From NCBI GenBank assembly GCA_963732585.1, contig CAVSZY010000004.1:620001-684000 (forward strand): a stretch of 64,000 nt of DNA, in the 5' to 3' direction. This DNA is from WLMZ01 sp963732585. GTDB taxonomy: Bacteria > Actinomycetota > Acidimicrobiia > Acidimicrobiales > Ilumatobacteraceae. Position numbers and translations under genes: made by a program. This document shows, one piece after another, positions 1 to 8,064 of this stretch (position 1 is the first letter of the stretch; each line of letters starts with the position of its first letter). The notes under the pieces are model-generated. The model ran no database searches. It saw only the letters and a program-made list of their open reading frames with translations, and was not told the DNA's origin.

Positions 1-159
1 ATCGCCTACGCCCCGGCCGAGAACCCGCAATACGCCATCGCCGTGATGCTCAAAGGCACCACCGCCGAGATCAGCGCGGGCACCGGCGGCCGCCTCGCCG
101 GGCCGATCGCCAAGACCGTGCTCGACTACGCCCTGGCCAACCCGCTGGGAGGTGGCTGA
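1..159 (+). CDS. pbpA: Penicillin-binding protein PbpA, C-terminal end (partial)
   Basis: Only the last 52 codons are present; the reading frame is open from base 1 to TGA at 157-159. The fragment (IAYAPAENPQYAIAVML, then a GG-containing turn and a final helix ending in PLGGG) is the usual C-terminal strand and helix of a class B transpeptidase domain: these enzymes cross-link peptidoglycan outside the membrane, and the strand before the final helix packs against the KTG motif, which is outside the window. A PASTA kinase directly downstream is the classical actinobacterial pbpA-pknB order, which supports the assignment. The catalytic SxxK, SxN and KTG motifs cannot be checked here. Confidence 0.75.
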   Translation: MAYAPAENPQYAIAVMLKGTTAEISAGTGGRLAGPIAKTVLDYALANPLGGG

Positions 160-203
160 TGGGTGACATCCTTTCCCCCGTTACCGCTCGGTATCCTCTA
201 GGG

Positions 204-228
204 GTTGTCCCGACCCTTATCGGGCAAC
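204..228 (+). terminator. Hairpin between pbpA and pknB
   Basis: GTTG-t-CCCGA (204-213) can pair with TCGGGCAAC (220-228) around a 6-nt loop, giving a 9-bp stem with one bulged T. No T-run follows, so it is a weak intrinsic terminator at best; it could be an attenuator or processing site separating pbpA from pknB expression. The 118-bp gap holds nothing else clear. Confidence 0.3.
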
Positions 229-277
229 GTTTCCGGCGGCCGCGCAGCAGCGCCGCCGCCCCATCAAGCAGGCAGCA

Positions 278-2431
278 GTGACAGACAACGTCCAACCAAC
301 GGTCATCAATGACCGCTACGAGATCCAACATCGCATCGGGCGCGGCGGCATGGCTGACGTCATGCTGGCCCGCGACCTACTCCTTGATCGGCCGGTGGCC
401 ATCAAGGTGCTCTTCCCCGAATACGCCACCGACCCGGCCTTCGTCGAGCGCTTCCGCCGCGAAGCACAATCTGCCGCCAACCTCAACCACCCCAACATCG
501 TCGGCGTCTACGACTGGGGCAAGACCGGCGGCACCTACTTCATCGCCATGGAGTACGTACAGGGCCGCACCCTGGCCGACATCATCAAGGCCAACGGCAA
601 GGTCTCGGCCGTGCAAGCCGCCGAGATCGGCAGCGAAGTGGCGGCGGCACTGGCGTTTGCCCATCGAGGCGGCGTGGTGCACCGTGACATCAAGCCAGCC
701 AACATCTTGATCGGTGGCAGCGGTCAGGTAAAGGTCGCCGACTTCGGCATCGCCCGGGCCGTCAACGCCGCCCCGGACAGCAACCTCACCCAGGTTGGCC
801 TGGTGATGGGCACCGCCACCTACTTCTCCCCCGAGCAGGCCCAAGGCGCGCAACCCGACCCGCGTAGCGACCTCTATTCGCTCGGCATCGTGCTCTACGA
901 GATGGTCGGCGGTCGCCCACCGTTCAGTGGCGACAACCCGGTGTCGATCGCCTACCGCCAGGTACACGACGCGCCGCAGCCGCTCAACCAGCTGAACCCC
1001 GATGTGCCCCGCCCGTTCGAGGCCATCGTCGCCAAACTGCTGGCCAAGAACCCGGCGATCCGCTATGCCGACGGCGACGCCCTGCGTGACGATCTGCGCC
1101 GCTTCCGCAACGGCGAACCGGTGCGCGCCCTGGCAGGCGCGGCCGGCGCGGCCAACGCGGGCAACGGCAACGGGGGTAATGGCAACAGCCGAACCGGCGT
1201 CGAGATGCCGACGATGGCCACGCCGCGAACCGCACCGCAGCCGGTGCAACCATCGCGGGTTCCGGTGAGTACGGCGCCGACCACCGCAATGCCCCAGACC
1301 CAGGGTCAGCCGACCAGCGCCAACCGCGGCCAATACCCGAGGGGCAGCAACGAGAACGTCTACTACGACCCGCCGCAGCGCCGCAACTGGTACGGCCTCG
1401 CTGCGCTGGTGGCGATTCTGGTGCTCGGCACCGGGGCGTTCTTGGTGTACAACGCTCTCAACACGCAGGAAACAACCGAGTCGGCCGCAGGAGCGGCCCT
1501 GCGTGAGGTGGCCAACACGCCATTGGCCGATGCGATCAAGGCGCTGGAGGACGACGGACTGAAACCGGTATCCGTTCGAGAGGCGAACCCGAACGTCGCC
1601 GAGGGCTTGGTCTGGAAAACCGAACCACCGGCCGGCACCTTCGTCACCCCCGACCAGACGATCCAGGTCTTTTTCAATCCCGAGGCCGAACTGACGCCGA
1701 TCCCCTTGGTCACCAACATGAGTTTGGAAGAGGCCCGCAGCACCCTCTCCGCTGCTGGGTTTGCACTTGTCGACGACAACATCGTCTTCCAGGAAGGCAC
1801 CGAGTTTGAGCCCGGTCTGGTAATCAGCCAGGACCCACCAGCGCAGACCAGCGCCAAGCAGGGCCAGGAAGTCAAGCTGGTGGTCTCCAAGGACAAAGAC
1901 AATGTCGTGGTGCCAGGCGTCGCCGGGTCGGCCGCAGCCGACGCCGAGAAGCTGCTCCGCGACAACTTTGGCCTCGTCGTAACGATCGTCGACGAACCGA
2001 ACGACACCGTGCTGGCTGGCGCGGTGATCCGTACTGAGCCGGCCAAGGACGCAACCGTGCCGCGCGGCGACCCGATCACCCTGTTCGTCAGCAGCGGGCC
2101 TACCGAGGTGAAGGTGCCGCCGTTGATCGGGATCACCGAGTTACAGGCCACCGCCTTGCTGGACAGCAACCATCTGATCGCCGACATCGTCTACTCGGAA
2201 GTGCCGTTCGGTTCGCCGTCGGCTGGCCGTGTGCTAACCCAGTCGGTGGTCAAGAATACGGCGGTACCGTCGGGAACGACGATCACCATCACGATCGGCA
2301 AGGCCGCCGCGGCACCGACCACCACCGCTGCGCCAGCGACCACCACGACGACGACAACGACGATGCCGCCAACCACGACGACACCGCCAACCACCACCAC
2401 AACGACGACAACGACCGTCGCCGCGCCGTAG
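278..2431 (+). CDS. pknB: PASTA-domain Ser/Thr protein kinase PknB
   Basis: Transmembrane Hanks-type kinase that senses peptidoglycan fragments and controls cell-wall synthesis and division. The 717-aa protein has a cytosolic kinase domain (about 12-280) with the Gly-rich loop GRGGMADV, Lys43 in VAIKVL, HRD at 135-137, DFG at 155-157 and an activation segment leading to TATYFSPEQ. A Gly/Asn/Pro/Thr-rich juxtamembrane linker follows, then one membrane helix (about 373-392), four extracellular PASTA repeats (about 407-673) and a 45-residue Thr/Pro tail. The GTG start at 278 puts MTDNVQP just before the kinase fold. It follows pbpA and is convergent with pabA, 14 bp away. The Thr/Pro tail is not part of the standard PknB architecture. 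Confidence 0.95.
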   Translation: MTDNVQPTVINDRYEIQHRIGRGGMADVMLARDLLLDRPVAIKVLFPEYATDPAFVERFRREAQSAANLNHPNIVGVYDWGKTGGTYFIAMEYVQGRTLADIIKANGKVSAVQAAEIGSEVAAALAFAHRGGVVHRDIKPANILIGGSGQVKVADFGIARAVNAAPDSNLTQVGLVMGTATYFSPEQAQGAQPDPRSDLYSLGIVLYEMVGGRPPFSGDNPVSIAYRQVHDAPQPLNQLNPDVPRPFEAIVAKLLAKNPAIRYADGDALRDDLRRFRNGEPVRALAGAAGAANAGNGNGGNGNSRTGVEMPTMATPRTAPQPVQPSRVPVSTAPTTAMPQTQGQPTSANRGQYPRGSNENVYYDPPQRRNWYGLAALVAILVLGTGAFLVYNALNTQETTESAAGAALREVANTPLADAIKALEDDGLKPVSVREANPNVAEGLVWKTEPPAGTFVTPDQTIQVFFNPEAELTPIPLVTNMSLEEARSTLSAAGFALVDDNIVFQEGTEFEPGLVISQDPPAQTSAKQGQEVKLVVSKDKDNVVVPGVAGSAAADAEKLLRDNFGLVVTIVDEPNDTVLAGAVIRTEPAKDATVPRGDPITLFVSSGPTEVKVPPLIGITELQATALLDSNHLIADIVYSEVPFGSPSAGRVLTQSVVKNTAVPSGTTITITIGKAAAAPTTTAAPATTTTTTTTMPPTTTTPPTTTTTTTTTVAAP

Positions 2432-2445
2432 CGCCGCAGCGAGAG

Positions 2446-3034
2446 TTACGCCTTGACGGGCGCCCTATTGAGGAAGTTGCGCAGCAGGTCGTGTCCGGCG
2501 CTGGTCAGAATGCTCTCGGGATGGAATTGCACGCCCTCGATCGGCAACGTGCGGTGGCGTACGCCCATGATGATGCCGTCGTCTGTGTTGGCTGTCACCT
2601 CGAGGCACTGCGGCAGCGTGGCCGGATCGATGACCAACGAGTGGTAGCGGGTCGCCTCTAACGGCGACGACAACCCGGCGAACACCCCTTGGCCGTGGTG
2701 ATGTATCCAACTGGTCTTGCCGTGCATCAACTGCGGGGCACGCACGACAGCGGCCCCGAAGACATGACCGATGCCTTGATGGCCAAGACAGACGCCGAGC
2801 AGTGGCGTGGCAGCGCGTGCCGAAGGCGGTGACCAAATCGCAGAGGATGCCGGCGTCTTCCGGACGGCCCGGCCCCGGCGAGAGCAGCACTAAATCGGGC
2901 GCCAGATCGAGCGCCTGGGTCACGCTGAGCTCGTCGTTGCGGAACACCAACGGCTCGGCACCGAGCTCGCCGAGGTACTGAACGAGGTTGTAGACAAAGC
3001 TGTCGTAGCTGTCGAGAACGAGAACGCGGGCCAT
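2446..3034 (-). CDS. pabA: Glutamine amidotransferase, anthranilate/aminodeoxychorismate synthase component II (frameshifted)
   Basis: Glutaminase subunit supplying ammonia for anthranilate or 4-amino-4-deoxychorismate synthesis. The N-terminal part (MARVLVLDSYDSFVYNL, LLSPGPGRPED) reads in one frame from ATG at 3034. The rest (GVCLGHQGIGHVFGA with the nucleophile Cys, then QFHPESILT with the His/Glu of the triad) reads in another frame to TAA at 2446. The frames switch at about 2811-2822, just before the active-site Cys; total length is one base over a multiple of three, so a one-base insertion explains it. A gene of this type between pknB and crgA is a known actinobacterial arrangement. The break is either a sequencing error or a null mutation; the uninterrupted motifs favour error. 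PabA and TrpG cannot be separated here. Confidence 0.85.
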
Positions 3035-3100
3035 CCCTACACAATGCCTTCTTTGGCATAGCCGTGTCGAACGCGTTCCGCGGTCTAGACTTTCTTCTTC

Positions 3101-3409
3101 GTGGCACCTCCAAAGCGTAAATCGGGCGGCAGAACTACTCCCAAGGGCACTCAGCCCAGTCAATCTCGGGCCACCGGGCCCAGTGACGCATACGGCGGCG
3201 GCCACGCTGGCTCGTCGCGATACACGCCGCCGGCTCAGCAACTGGTGATGGAGAGCCCGAGGTGGATTCCGATCCTGATGATCGTGCTGTTCGCTATCGG
3301 TGCCCTGTTGATCTTGGCTCGCTACCTTTTCGACACCCCGCAATGGCTGGTGTTCGTCGGCCTCGGCGCGATCATGGGTGGTCTGTACACGGCCACCAAG
3401 TGGCGCTAG
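3101..3409 (+). CDS. crgA: Cell division protein CrgA
   Basis: Small membrane protein of the actinobacterial divisome that interacts with FtsZ, FtsI and other septal proteins. The 102-aa product has a Lys/Gly/Ser-rich cytosolic N-terminus, then two transmembrane helices (about 53-72 and 79-96) with the family signatures SPRWIPILMIVLF, WLVFVGLGAIMGG and the terminal TATKWR. It starts at GTG 3101. It is divergent from pabA across a 66-bp gap that must hold both promoters; TAGACT just upstream is a possible -10 element. Length and the two-helix layout match the CrgA family closely. Confidence 0.92.
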   Translation: MAPPKRKSGGRTTPKGTQPSQSRATGPSDAYGGGHAGSSRYTPPAQQLVMESPRWIPILMIVLFAIGALLILARYLFDTPQWLVFVGLGAIMGGLYTATKWR

Positions 3410-3471
3410 CTACCATTTCGCACTGTCCGTGAACGCTGTCATGGAAATGACATACGTGTAGTTTCACACAG

Positions 3472-3496
3472 AGTTGTCCACATTCTGTGGACAACT
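3472..3496. promoter_or_regulatory. Palindromic pair of DnaA-box-like sequences
   Basis: A perfect inverted repeat with 11-bp arms, AGTTGTCCACA and TGTGGACAACT, separated by TTC. Each arm contains TTGTCCACA, the DnaA-box form preferred in high-GC actinobacteria, so two boxes face each other. It lies in the 89-bp gap between convergent crgA and a small membrane-protein gene, where a bidirectional terminator would also be expected; no T-run follows on either side. Confidence 0.55.
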
Positions 3497-3498
3497 GG

Positions 3499-3762
3499 TC
3501 ACTCGATCGGCACCATCATGATCATGTCCTCCAGACAGTGGCGCGGAGGTGGCGGATCTTCGTCCGGTGCCAGCATGAGGCGGATTTCAAGCCCGCACAC
3601 ATCGCAGCGATAGCGAACGTTGATGCGCCGCATTTCGCCCGCTGGCGGTGGCGGTGGCAGTGGTGTGGTCATGCTGCGCAACATCCCGATGCCAGTTTTC
3701 CACAGGAAGTAGCCGATCAGGAGTCCGGCACCGACCCAGACGATGGTGGACAGCTGTGGCAC
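3499..3762 (-). CDS. Small membrane protein with C-terminal CxxC motif
   Basis: An 87-aa protein of unknown function. One N-terminal transmembrane helix (STIVWVGAGLLIGYFLW, about 5-24) is followed by a Pro-rich linker (PLPPPPPAGE) and a compact cytosolic tail with RYRCDVCGLEIR and, after another Pro run, RHCLEDM. The CxxC plus a third Cys suggests a zinc- or metal-binding knuckle with one ligand of a different type. Similar short proteins are, as far as I recall, conserved in Acidimicrobiia and relatives, but no function can be assigned. It ends 3 bp past the DnaA-box palindrome and converges with crgA. Confidence 0.7.
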   Translation of the reverse strand: MPQLSTIVWVGAGLLIGYFLWKTGIGMLRSMTTPLPPPPPAGEMRRINVRYRCDVCGLEIRLMLAPDEDPPPPRHCLEDMIMMVPIE

Positions 3763-3796
3763 GCAGCCAAGCTAGTGCAGCTTCGCGGTGGGACTG

Positions 3797-4963
3797 CTAC
3801 AGGCGCTCGATGATCGTGGCGTTGGCCAACCCGCCGCCTTCGCACATCGCCTGCAAGCCGTAACGGCCGCCGGTGCGCTCCAACTCGTTCAACATCGTGG
3901 TCATCAACCGTGCGCCAGAGCACCCCAGCGGATGGCCGAGGGCGATCGCACCGCCGTTCGGGTTGACCTTGGCCATGTCGGGGTGTAATTCCTTCTCCCA
4001 CGCCAACACCACCGAGGCAAAGGCCTCGTTGATCTCGATGACGTCGATCTGCTCGAGCGACATGCCCGCCCGCTTGAGCACCTTGTGCGTCGCCGGGATC
4101 GTTGCTGTCAACATCAGCCGCGGATCGGTGCCTGCAACGGCAAAGTCGACAAACCGGGCTCGAGGCACCAGGCCAAGTTCGGCGGCGCGAGATTCGCTCA
4201 TGATCAGCAGCGCCGAGGCCCCATCGGTGATCTGCGACGAGTTCCCAGCCGTCACCCGGCCACCATCTTCCAGCGAGCGAAACACCGGTCGCAGCGCGGC
4301 CAGCGATTGCATCGTCGTCTCCCGCAGGCCCTCATCGACCGACATCATCCGACCGGCATCGTCGAGCACTGGCACGATCTCGCGTTCGAAACGGCCCTCG
4401 CTCGTGGCCTGTGCGGCACGAGTCTGACTGGACAAGGCGAAGGCATCCATCTCCTCGCGCGAGATGTCCCACTGCTCGGCGATCAACTCAGCGGAGATTC
4501 CTTGCGGCACAAGCCCGCCGAGCGGCGCGTAGCGAGCCCCGACGAGCGGCCCGAACGGAAACCCAAAGCGGCCGTCTTGCATCGACGCGCCCATCGGCAC
4601 TCTGGTCATCATCTCGACACCGGCGGCGACAACGATGTCATAGGCGCCCGCGAGCACACCTTGGGCGGCGAAATGAATCGCCTGCTGTGACGAGCCGCAT
4701 TGGCGATCGATCGTCGTTGCCGGAACGGACTCCGGCCATCCGGCGGCGAGCACGGCATTGCGCCCGACGTTGACCGCCTGCTCACCGACCTGCATGACGC
4801 AGCCCATGACAACGTCGTCAACAAGCGCCGGGTCGAGATGGCTGCGTTCGATCAGGGCGTTGAGCACCTGCGCGGCGAGGTCGACCGGATGCCAATTCTT
4901 CAGCTTGCCGTTGCGGCGCCCAAGCGGCGTGCGTACGGCGTCGACGATGACCGCGGAGTCCAT
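3797..4963 (-). CDS. Acetyl-CoA acetyltransferase (thiolase)
   Basis: Condensing or thiolytic enzyme that makes acetoacetyl-CoA from two acetyl-CoA or cleaves 3-ketoacyl-CoA. From ATG 4963 (MDSAVIVDAVRTPLGRR) the protein is 388 aa with nucleophile Cys89 in DRQCGSSQQAIH, the catalytic His in NGGAIALGHPLGCSG and the second Cys in MCEGGG near the C-terminus. The frame extends upstream to a GTG at 5011, but those 16 residues are not family-like, so 4963 is preferred. It lies 12 bp downstream of a class III aminotransferase start and may be cotranscribed with it. Biosynthetic PhaA/AtoB and degradative FadA roles cannot be distinguished from sequence alone. Confidence 0.93.
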   Translation of the reverse strand: MDSAVIVDAVRTPLGRRNGKLKNWHPVDLAAQVLNALIERSHLDPALVDDVVMGCVMQVGEQAVNVGRNAVLAAGWPESVPATTIDRQCGSSQQAIHFAAQGVLAGAYDIVVAAGVEMMTRVPMGASMQDGRFGFPFGPLVGARYAPLGGLVPQGISAELIAEQWDISREEMDAFALSSQTRAAQATSEGRFEREIVPVLDDAGRMMSVDEGLRETTMQSLAALRPVFRSLEDGGRVTAGNSSQITDGASALLIMSESRAAELGLVPRARFVDFAVAGTDPRLMLTATIPATHKVLKRAGMSLEQIDVIEINEAFASVVLAWEKELHPDMAKVNPNGGAIALGHPLGCSGARLMTTMLNELERTGGRYGLQAMCEGGGLANATIIERL

Positions 4964-5023
4964 CACCAGATCATGGTGAGTCGCGGCGCGCAATGACGAA
5001 TCCGACCGCACCCCGACGCTGAA

Positions 5024-6256
5024 TTAGCTGGTGGCCTTCAGTGCCGCGGCGAAGGCGGCGAGGCCGATTTCGACTTCGCCCTCGGTGATCACCAGCGGCG
5101 GCATCCAGCGAACGACGTTGCCGTAGGTGCCGGCATTGAGCAAGATCACGCGACCCTCCTCCAGACAGTGGCGCTGCACCGCGGCGACGCGCGCCGGGTC
5201 GTTGAACTGGCTGGCGACCATCAAACCGAGGCCGCGCACCTGGGTGATGCCTTCGTCGTGACGCTGCAGGTCGCGCAGACCGGCCATCAACTGCTCGCCA
5301 CGATCACGGACGTTCTGCAGGAAGGCCGGATCGCTCATGATCTCGATCGTGGCCAGTGCCGCTGCGCAACCGATGGCGTTGCCGCCGTAGGTGCCGCCGT
5401 GGCTGCCCTTGGGCCACAAGGCGTCGATCGCTGCACTGGTGCCCAATGCCGAGAACGGGAAACCGGAGGCGATGCCCTTGGCCATGCAGATGATGTCCGG
5501 GTCGACGCCGTAGTGCTCGACGGCGAACATTTTGCCGGTGCGCCCGAAGCCGGACTGCACCTCGTCGGCGATGAACAGAATGCCGTGTTGACGGCAACGC
5601 TCGACCAGACCCTCGATGAAACCTGGCGGAGCGGGAATGTAGCCACCTTCGCCGAGCACCGGCTCGAGGATCATCGCCGCCGTCTCCTCCGGTGCGGTCA
5701 TCGACTTCAGCAGGTGATCGACCCCGGCCAGTGCCTTGGCTACCTCGGCGCTGACATCGCTGGCCATCGGGTCCGGGTACGGGGCGACGAAGACCCCTGA
5801 TGGCAGCGGGGCGTGACCGGCGCGGTAACCGGTCTTCGAGGTGGTCATCGCCATCGCCATGTGCGTGCGGCCGTGGAAGCTGCCACTGAAGACGATGATG
5901 TTCGGGCGCTTGGTGGCCTGCTTGGCCAGTTTCACCGAGGCTTCGGTGATCTCGGCGCCTGAGTTGGCGAAGAAGAAGGTGTCGATCGATGGCGGGGTGA
6001 TCTCGGCGAGCTTGCCGGCCAGCGGTTCGAGCAGCGTGTGGCGGTAGACGTTGACCTGGGCGTGGATGAACTTCTGCGCCTGGTCGGCGATCGCCTGGAC
6101 GACCTTAGGGTGGCTGTGCCCGGTGGAGTTGACGGCGATGCCTGAGGAGAGATCGAGGAACTCTTCGCCGTCGGTGGTCGTCACCCAGCTGCCGTGGCCG
6201 CTTTCGACCTGCAGCGAGGTGGTGGAGAACCAAACGTTGGACAGATGCGATGTCAT
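5024..6256 (-). CDS. Class III PLP-dependent aminotransferase (GabT/ArgD-like)
   Basis: Omega-aminotransferase of the acetylornithine/4-aminobutyrate family, 410 aa, full length. Visible signatures are LDLSSGIAVNSTGHSHP near residue 45, the PLP phosphate-binding NSGAEITEASVKLA, FSGSFHGRTH, the aspartate in LFIADEVQSGFGRTGK and the Schiff-base lysine in CMAKGIASGFP at about residue 260. The ATG at 6256 fits the family N-terminus. It is followed by the thiolase gene and preceded, after 32 bp, by a flavin reductase on the same strand. 4-aminobutyrate:2-oxoglutarate transamination is the most likely activity, but no succinate-semialdehyde dehydrogenase is adjacent, so the substrate is uncertain. 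Confidence 0.9.
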   Translation of the reverse strand: MTSHLSNVWFSTTSLQVESGHGSWVTTTDGEEFLDLSSGIAVNSTGHSHPKVVQAIADQAQKFIHAQVNVYRHTLLEPLAGKLAEITPPSIDTFFFANSGAEITEASVKLAKQATKRPNIIVFSGSFHGRTHMAMAMTTSKTGYRAGHAPLPSGVFVAPYPDPMASDVSAEVAKALAGVDHLLKSMTAPEETAAMILEPVLGEGGYIPAPPGFIEGLVERCRQHGILFIADEVQSGFGRTGKMFAVEHYGVDPDIICMAKGIASGFPFSALGTSAAIDALWPKGSHGGTYGGNAIGCAAALATIEIMSDPAFLQNVRDRGEQLMAGLRDLQRHDEGITQVRGLGLMVASQFNDPARVAAVQRHCLEEGRVILLNAGTYGNVVRWMPPLVITEGEVEIGLAAFAAALKATS

Positions 6257-6288
6257 AAACGGATCATACGCCTGCTGGGCAACGATTG

Positions 6289-7506
6289 TTAGAGGGCCGT
6301 TGCTGCGGCGATGGCCTCGTCGGCGTCGAGTTTGTCGAGCAGGAAACGACGGCAGCGCATCACCTGTTTGGGCATCGACAGCCCGAGCACTGCGCGCATT
6401 TTGCCGTTCGCGGTGTACAGCGCGACGAACTTGTTCTCGCTGACGCTGCCCTGCACGATGTGGATCTCGTCGTCGCCAGCGGCTCGTCCGATGAACTGGA
6501 TGCGGTGGTCGTATTGATCCGACCAGAAGAACGGCACCGAGGCAAACGGCGTCGGGGCCTCGCCGCGATCGACGGCCAGCATGTTGTGCACCGCCGCCGC
6601 AGCCTGCTCAGAGGCGTTCGTCCAGTGTTCGACCCGCATCATCTCACCATCGAACTGCCCGTTCGGCCAGCGGGCGACATCACCGATCGCATAGACGCCG
6701 ACCGGCCCAGCGTTGAGCGTCTCGTCACAGTTGACACCATCGCCGAGCGACAACCCACTGGAGCGCAACCACTCGATGGCCGGGGCCACGCCGACGCCGA
6801 TGACCAACACGTCGGCGACGTGTGCCGTGCCATCGGCCAAGCTGACGACCAAGCCATGGTCGCCGCGCTCGATCGCCGTGATCGATACCGCACAGTGCAG
6901 GGCGACCCCGCGGGCCTCATGCAGCGTGCCGATCAGGCTGCCCATCCGTTCGCCGAGGCCGCGGATCAACGGGGCCGAGGCCCCTTCGAGCACGGTGACG
7001 ATGTTGCCCAACTCGTGGGCGGTGGCGGCAACCTCGAGGCCGATGAAGCCGGCACCGATGACCACCACCCGCTGATCGCCCGGTGCCAATCTGGCGCGCA
7101 ATCCGAGCGAATCATCGAGCGTGCGCAAGGCAAAGATCGAAGGGTCGAGCGGTGCCAGCGAGAAGGGACGCAGCCCGGCACCCGTGGCGATCAGCAGGCC
7201 GTCGAAACCGACGCTGGAACCGTCGCTGAGCTGCACCTCGCGGGACTCGACATCGAGCCCGACCGCGGCGACCCCGAGGCGCATGTCGAGGTTCAACGAC
7301 TCCAGCTCACCCGGGCGAGTCAAGGCGATGCGCTCTGGCTCCCACTCACCGGAGAGCAGCTTTTTGGACAGCGGTGGCCGATCGTAGGGTTCGTGCGCCT
7401 CGGCACCGATCAGCGTGATCGATCCGGCGAAGCCGCTCGCCCGCAAACTCCCGCAGGCACGCACCCCGGCCAACGAGGCACCAACGACGACCACATGTTC
7501 AATCAC
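6289..7506 (-). CDS. FAD/NAD-dependent ferredoxin-type reductase
   Basis: A 405-aa flavoprotein of the ferredoxin/rubredoxin/putidaredoxin reductase family, which passes electrons from NAD(P)H to a small iron-sulfur protein, often for a P450 or dioxygenase. The N-terminal FAD-binding fold carries VVVGASLAGVRACGSLR, with PYDRPPLSKKLLSGEW in the usual place. The NAD-binding fold starts at VVVIGAGFIGLEVAA (about residue 147), the second FAD motif is VYAIGDVARW, and the C-terminal reductase domain carries VPFFWSDQYDHRIQFIG. Translation starts at GTG 7506. No ferredoxin or oxygenase gene is adjacent, so its partner is unknown. Confidence 0.9.
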   Translation of the reverse strand: MIEHVVVVGASLAGVRACGSLRASGFAGSITLIGAEAHEPYDRPPLSKKLLSGEWEPERIALTRPGELESLNLDMRLGVAAVGLDVESREVQLSDGSSVGFDGLLIATGAGLRPFSLAPLDPSIFALRTLDDSLGLRARLAPGDQRVVVIGAGFIGLEVAATAHELGNIVTVLEGASAPLIRGLGERMGSLIGTLHEARGVALHCAVSITAIERGDHGLVVSLADGTAHVADVLVIGVGVAPAIEWLRSSGLSLGDGVNCDETLNAGPVGVYAIGDVARWPNGQFDGEMMRVEHWTNASEQAAAAVHNMLAVDRGEAPTPFASVPFFWSDQYDHRIQFIGRAAGDDEIHIVQGSVSENKFVALYTANGKMRAVLGLSMPKQVMRCRRFLLDKLDADEAIAAATAL

Positions 7507-7527
7507 GTCGCCAAGATTAGGTGCTGA

Positions 7528-8064
7528 TCAGGCGTGCACCACGGCTGAGAGATCGCCGCTCTCGTCGGATTCGTTGTCGTTGCGTCGCTTCTTGGCCACG
7601 AACAGCAAACCGGCACCAACGACGACAAGGATCGCCGCGGCCAGAGCAGTCGAGCGGGTATCGGTGCCCGCATTCGGCACCGCCCGGCCACTGACGCTGA
7701 AGCGAGTGGTCGACACGATCGTGCCACACCTGGCGGTCACGGTGGTTGCTCCGGGACCGCTGGCGATCATCGTCACTGAGGCGTTGCCGGAGGCGTCGGT
7801 GACCGCAGTCAAGACCAGCGGGGCGTTCCCGCCAGGCTGGTTCACGGTGACGGTGATCGTCGAGCCGGGCGCGCAATGGCGAACGGTGATGACCACCGGT
7901 TGACCCGATGCGTAGACCTGCTTGTCGGTGACCACCGTCAGACTGGCGCCGGGCGGATAGACGGTTACGGCCGCAAGACCAGCGCCAGCTACGCCAGCAT
8001 TGCTGCCGACGACGGTGAACATGGACATGACGACGAGGATCAATGAGGCGATACGCCGATTCAT
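7528..8064 (-). CDS. Secreted Ig-like protein with LPXTG-like C-terminal anchor
   Basis: A 178-aa surface protein. It has a signal peptide (about 1-28, ending near GVAGAGLAA), one beta-sandwich Ig-like domain with Thr/Val-rich strands and two cysteines that could form a disulfide (about 68 and 122), then a sorting-like tail: VPNAGTD, a hydrophobic helix (LAAAILVVVGAGLLFV) and KKRRN. The motif is a poor LPXTG match (VPNAG), so sortase linkage is uncertain and simple membrane retention is possible. Its ATG overlaps the stop of the PglF-like gene by ATGA, placing it at the end of that transcript and linking it to the polysaccharide locus. Homopolymer-binding or structural roles are guesses. Confidence 0.75.
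   Translation of the reverse strand: MNRRIASLILVVMSMFTVVGSNAGVAGAGLAAVTVYPPGASLTVVTDKQVYASGQPVVITVRHCAPGSTITVTVNQPGGNAPLVLTAVTDASGNASVTMIASGPGATTVTARCGTIVSTTRFSVSGRAVPNAGTDTRSTALAAAILVVVGAGLLFVAKKRRNDNESDESGDLSAVVHA

Noticed and set aside
377..1333. A 318-codon minus-strand open frame
   Set aside because: Lies across the PknB kinase domain, whose coding frame is certain.
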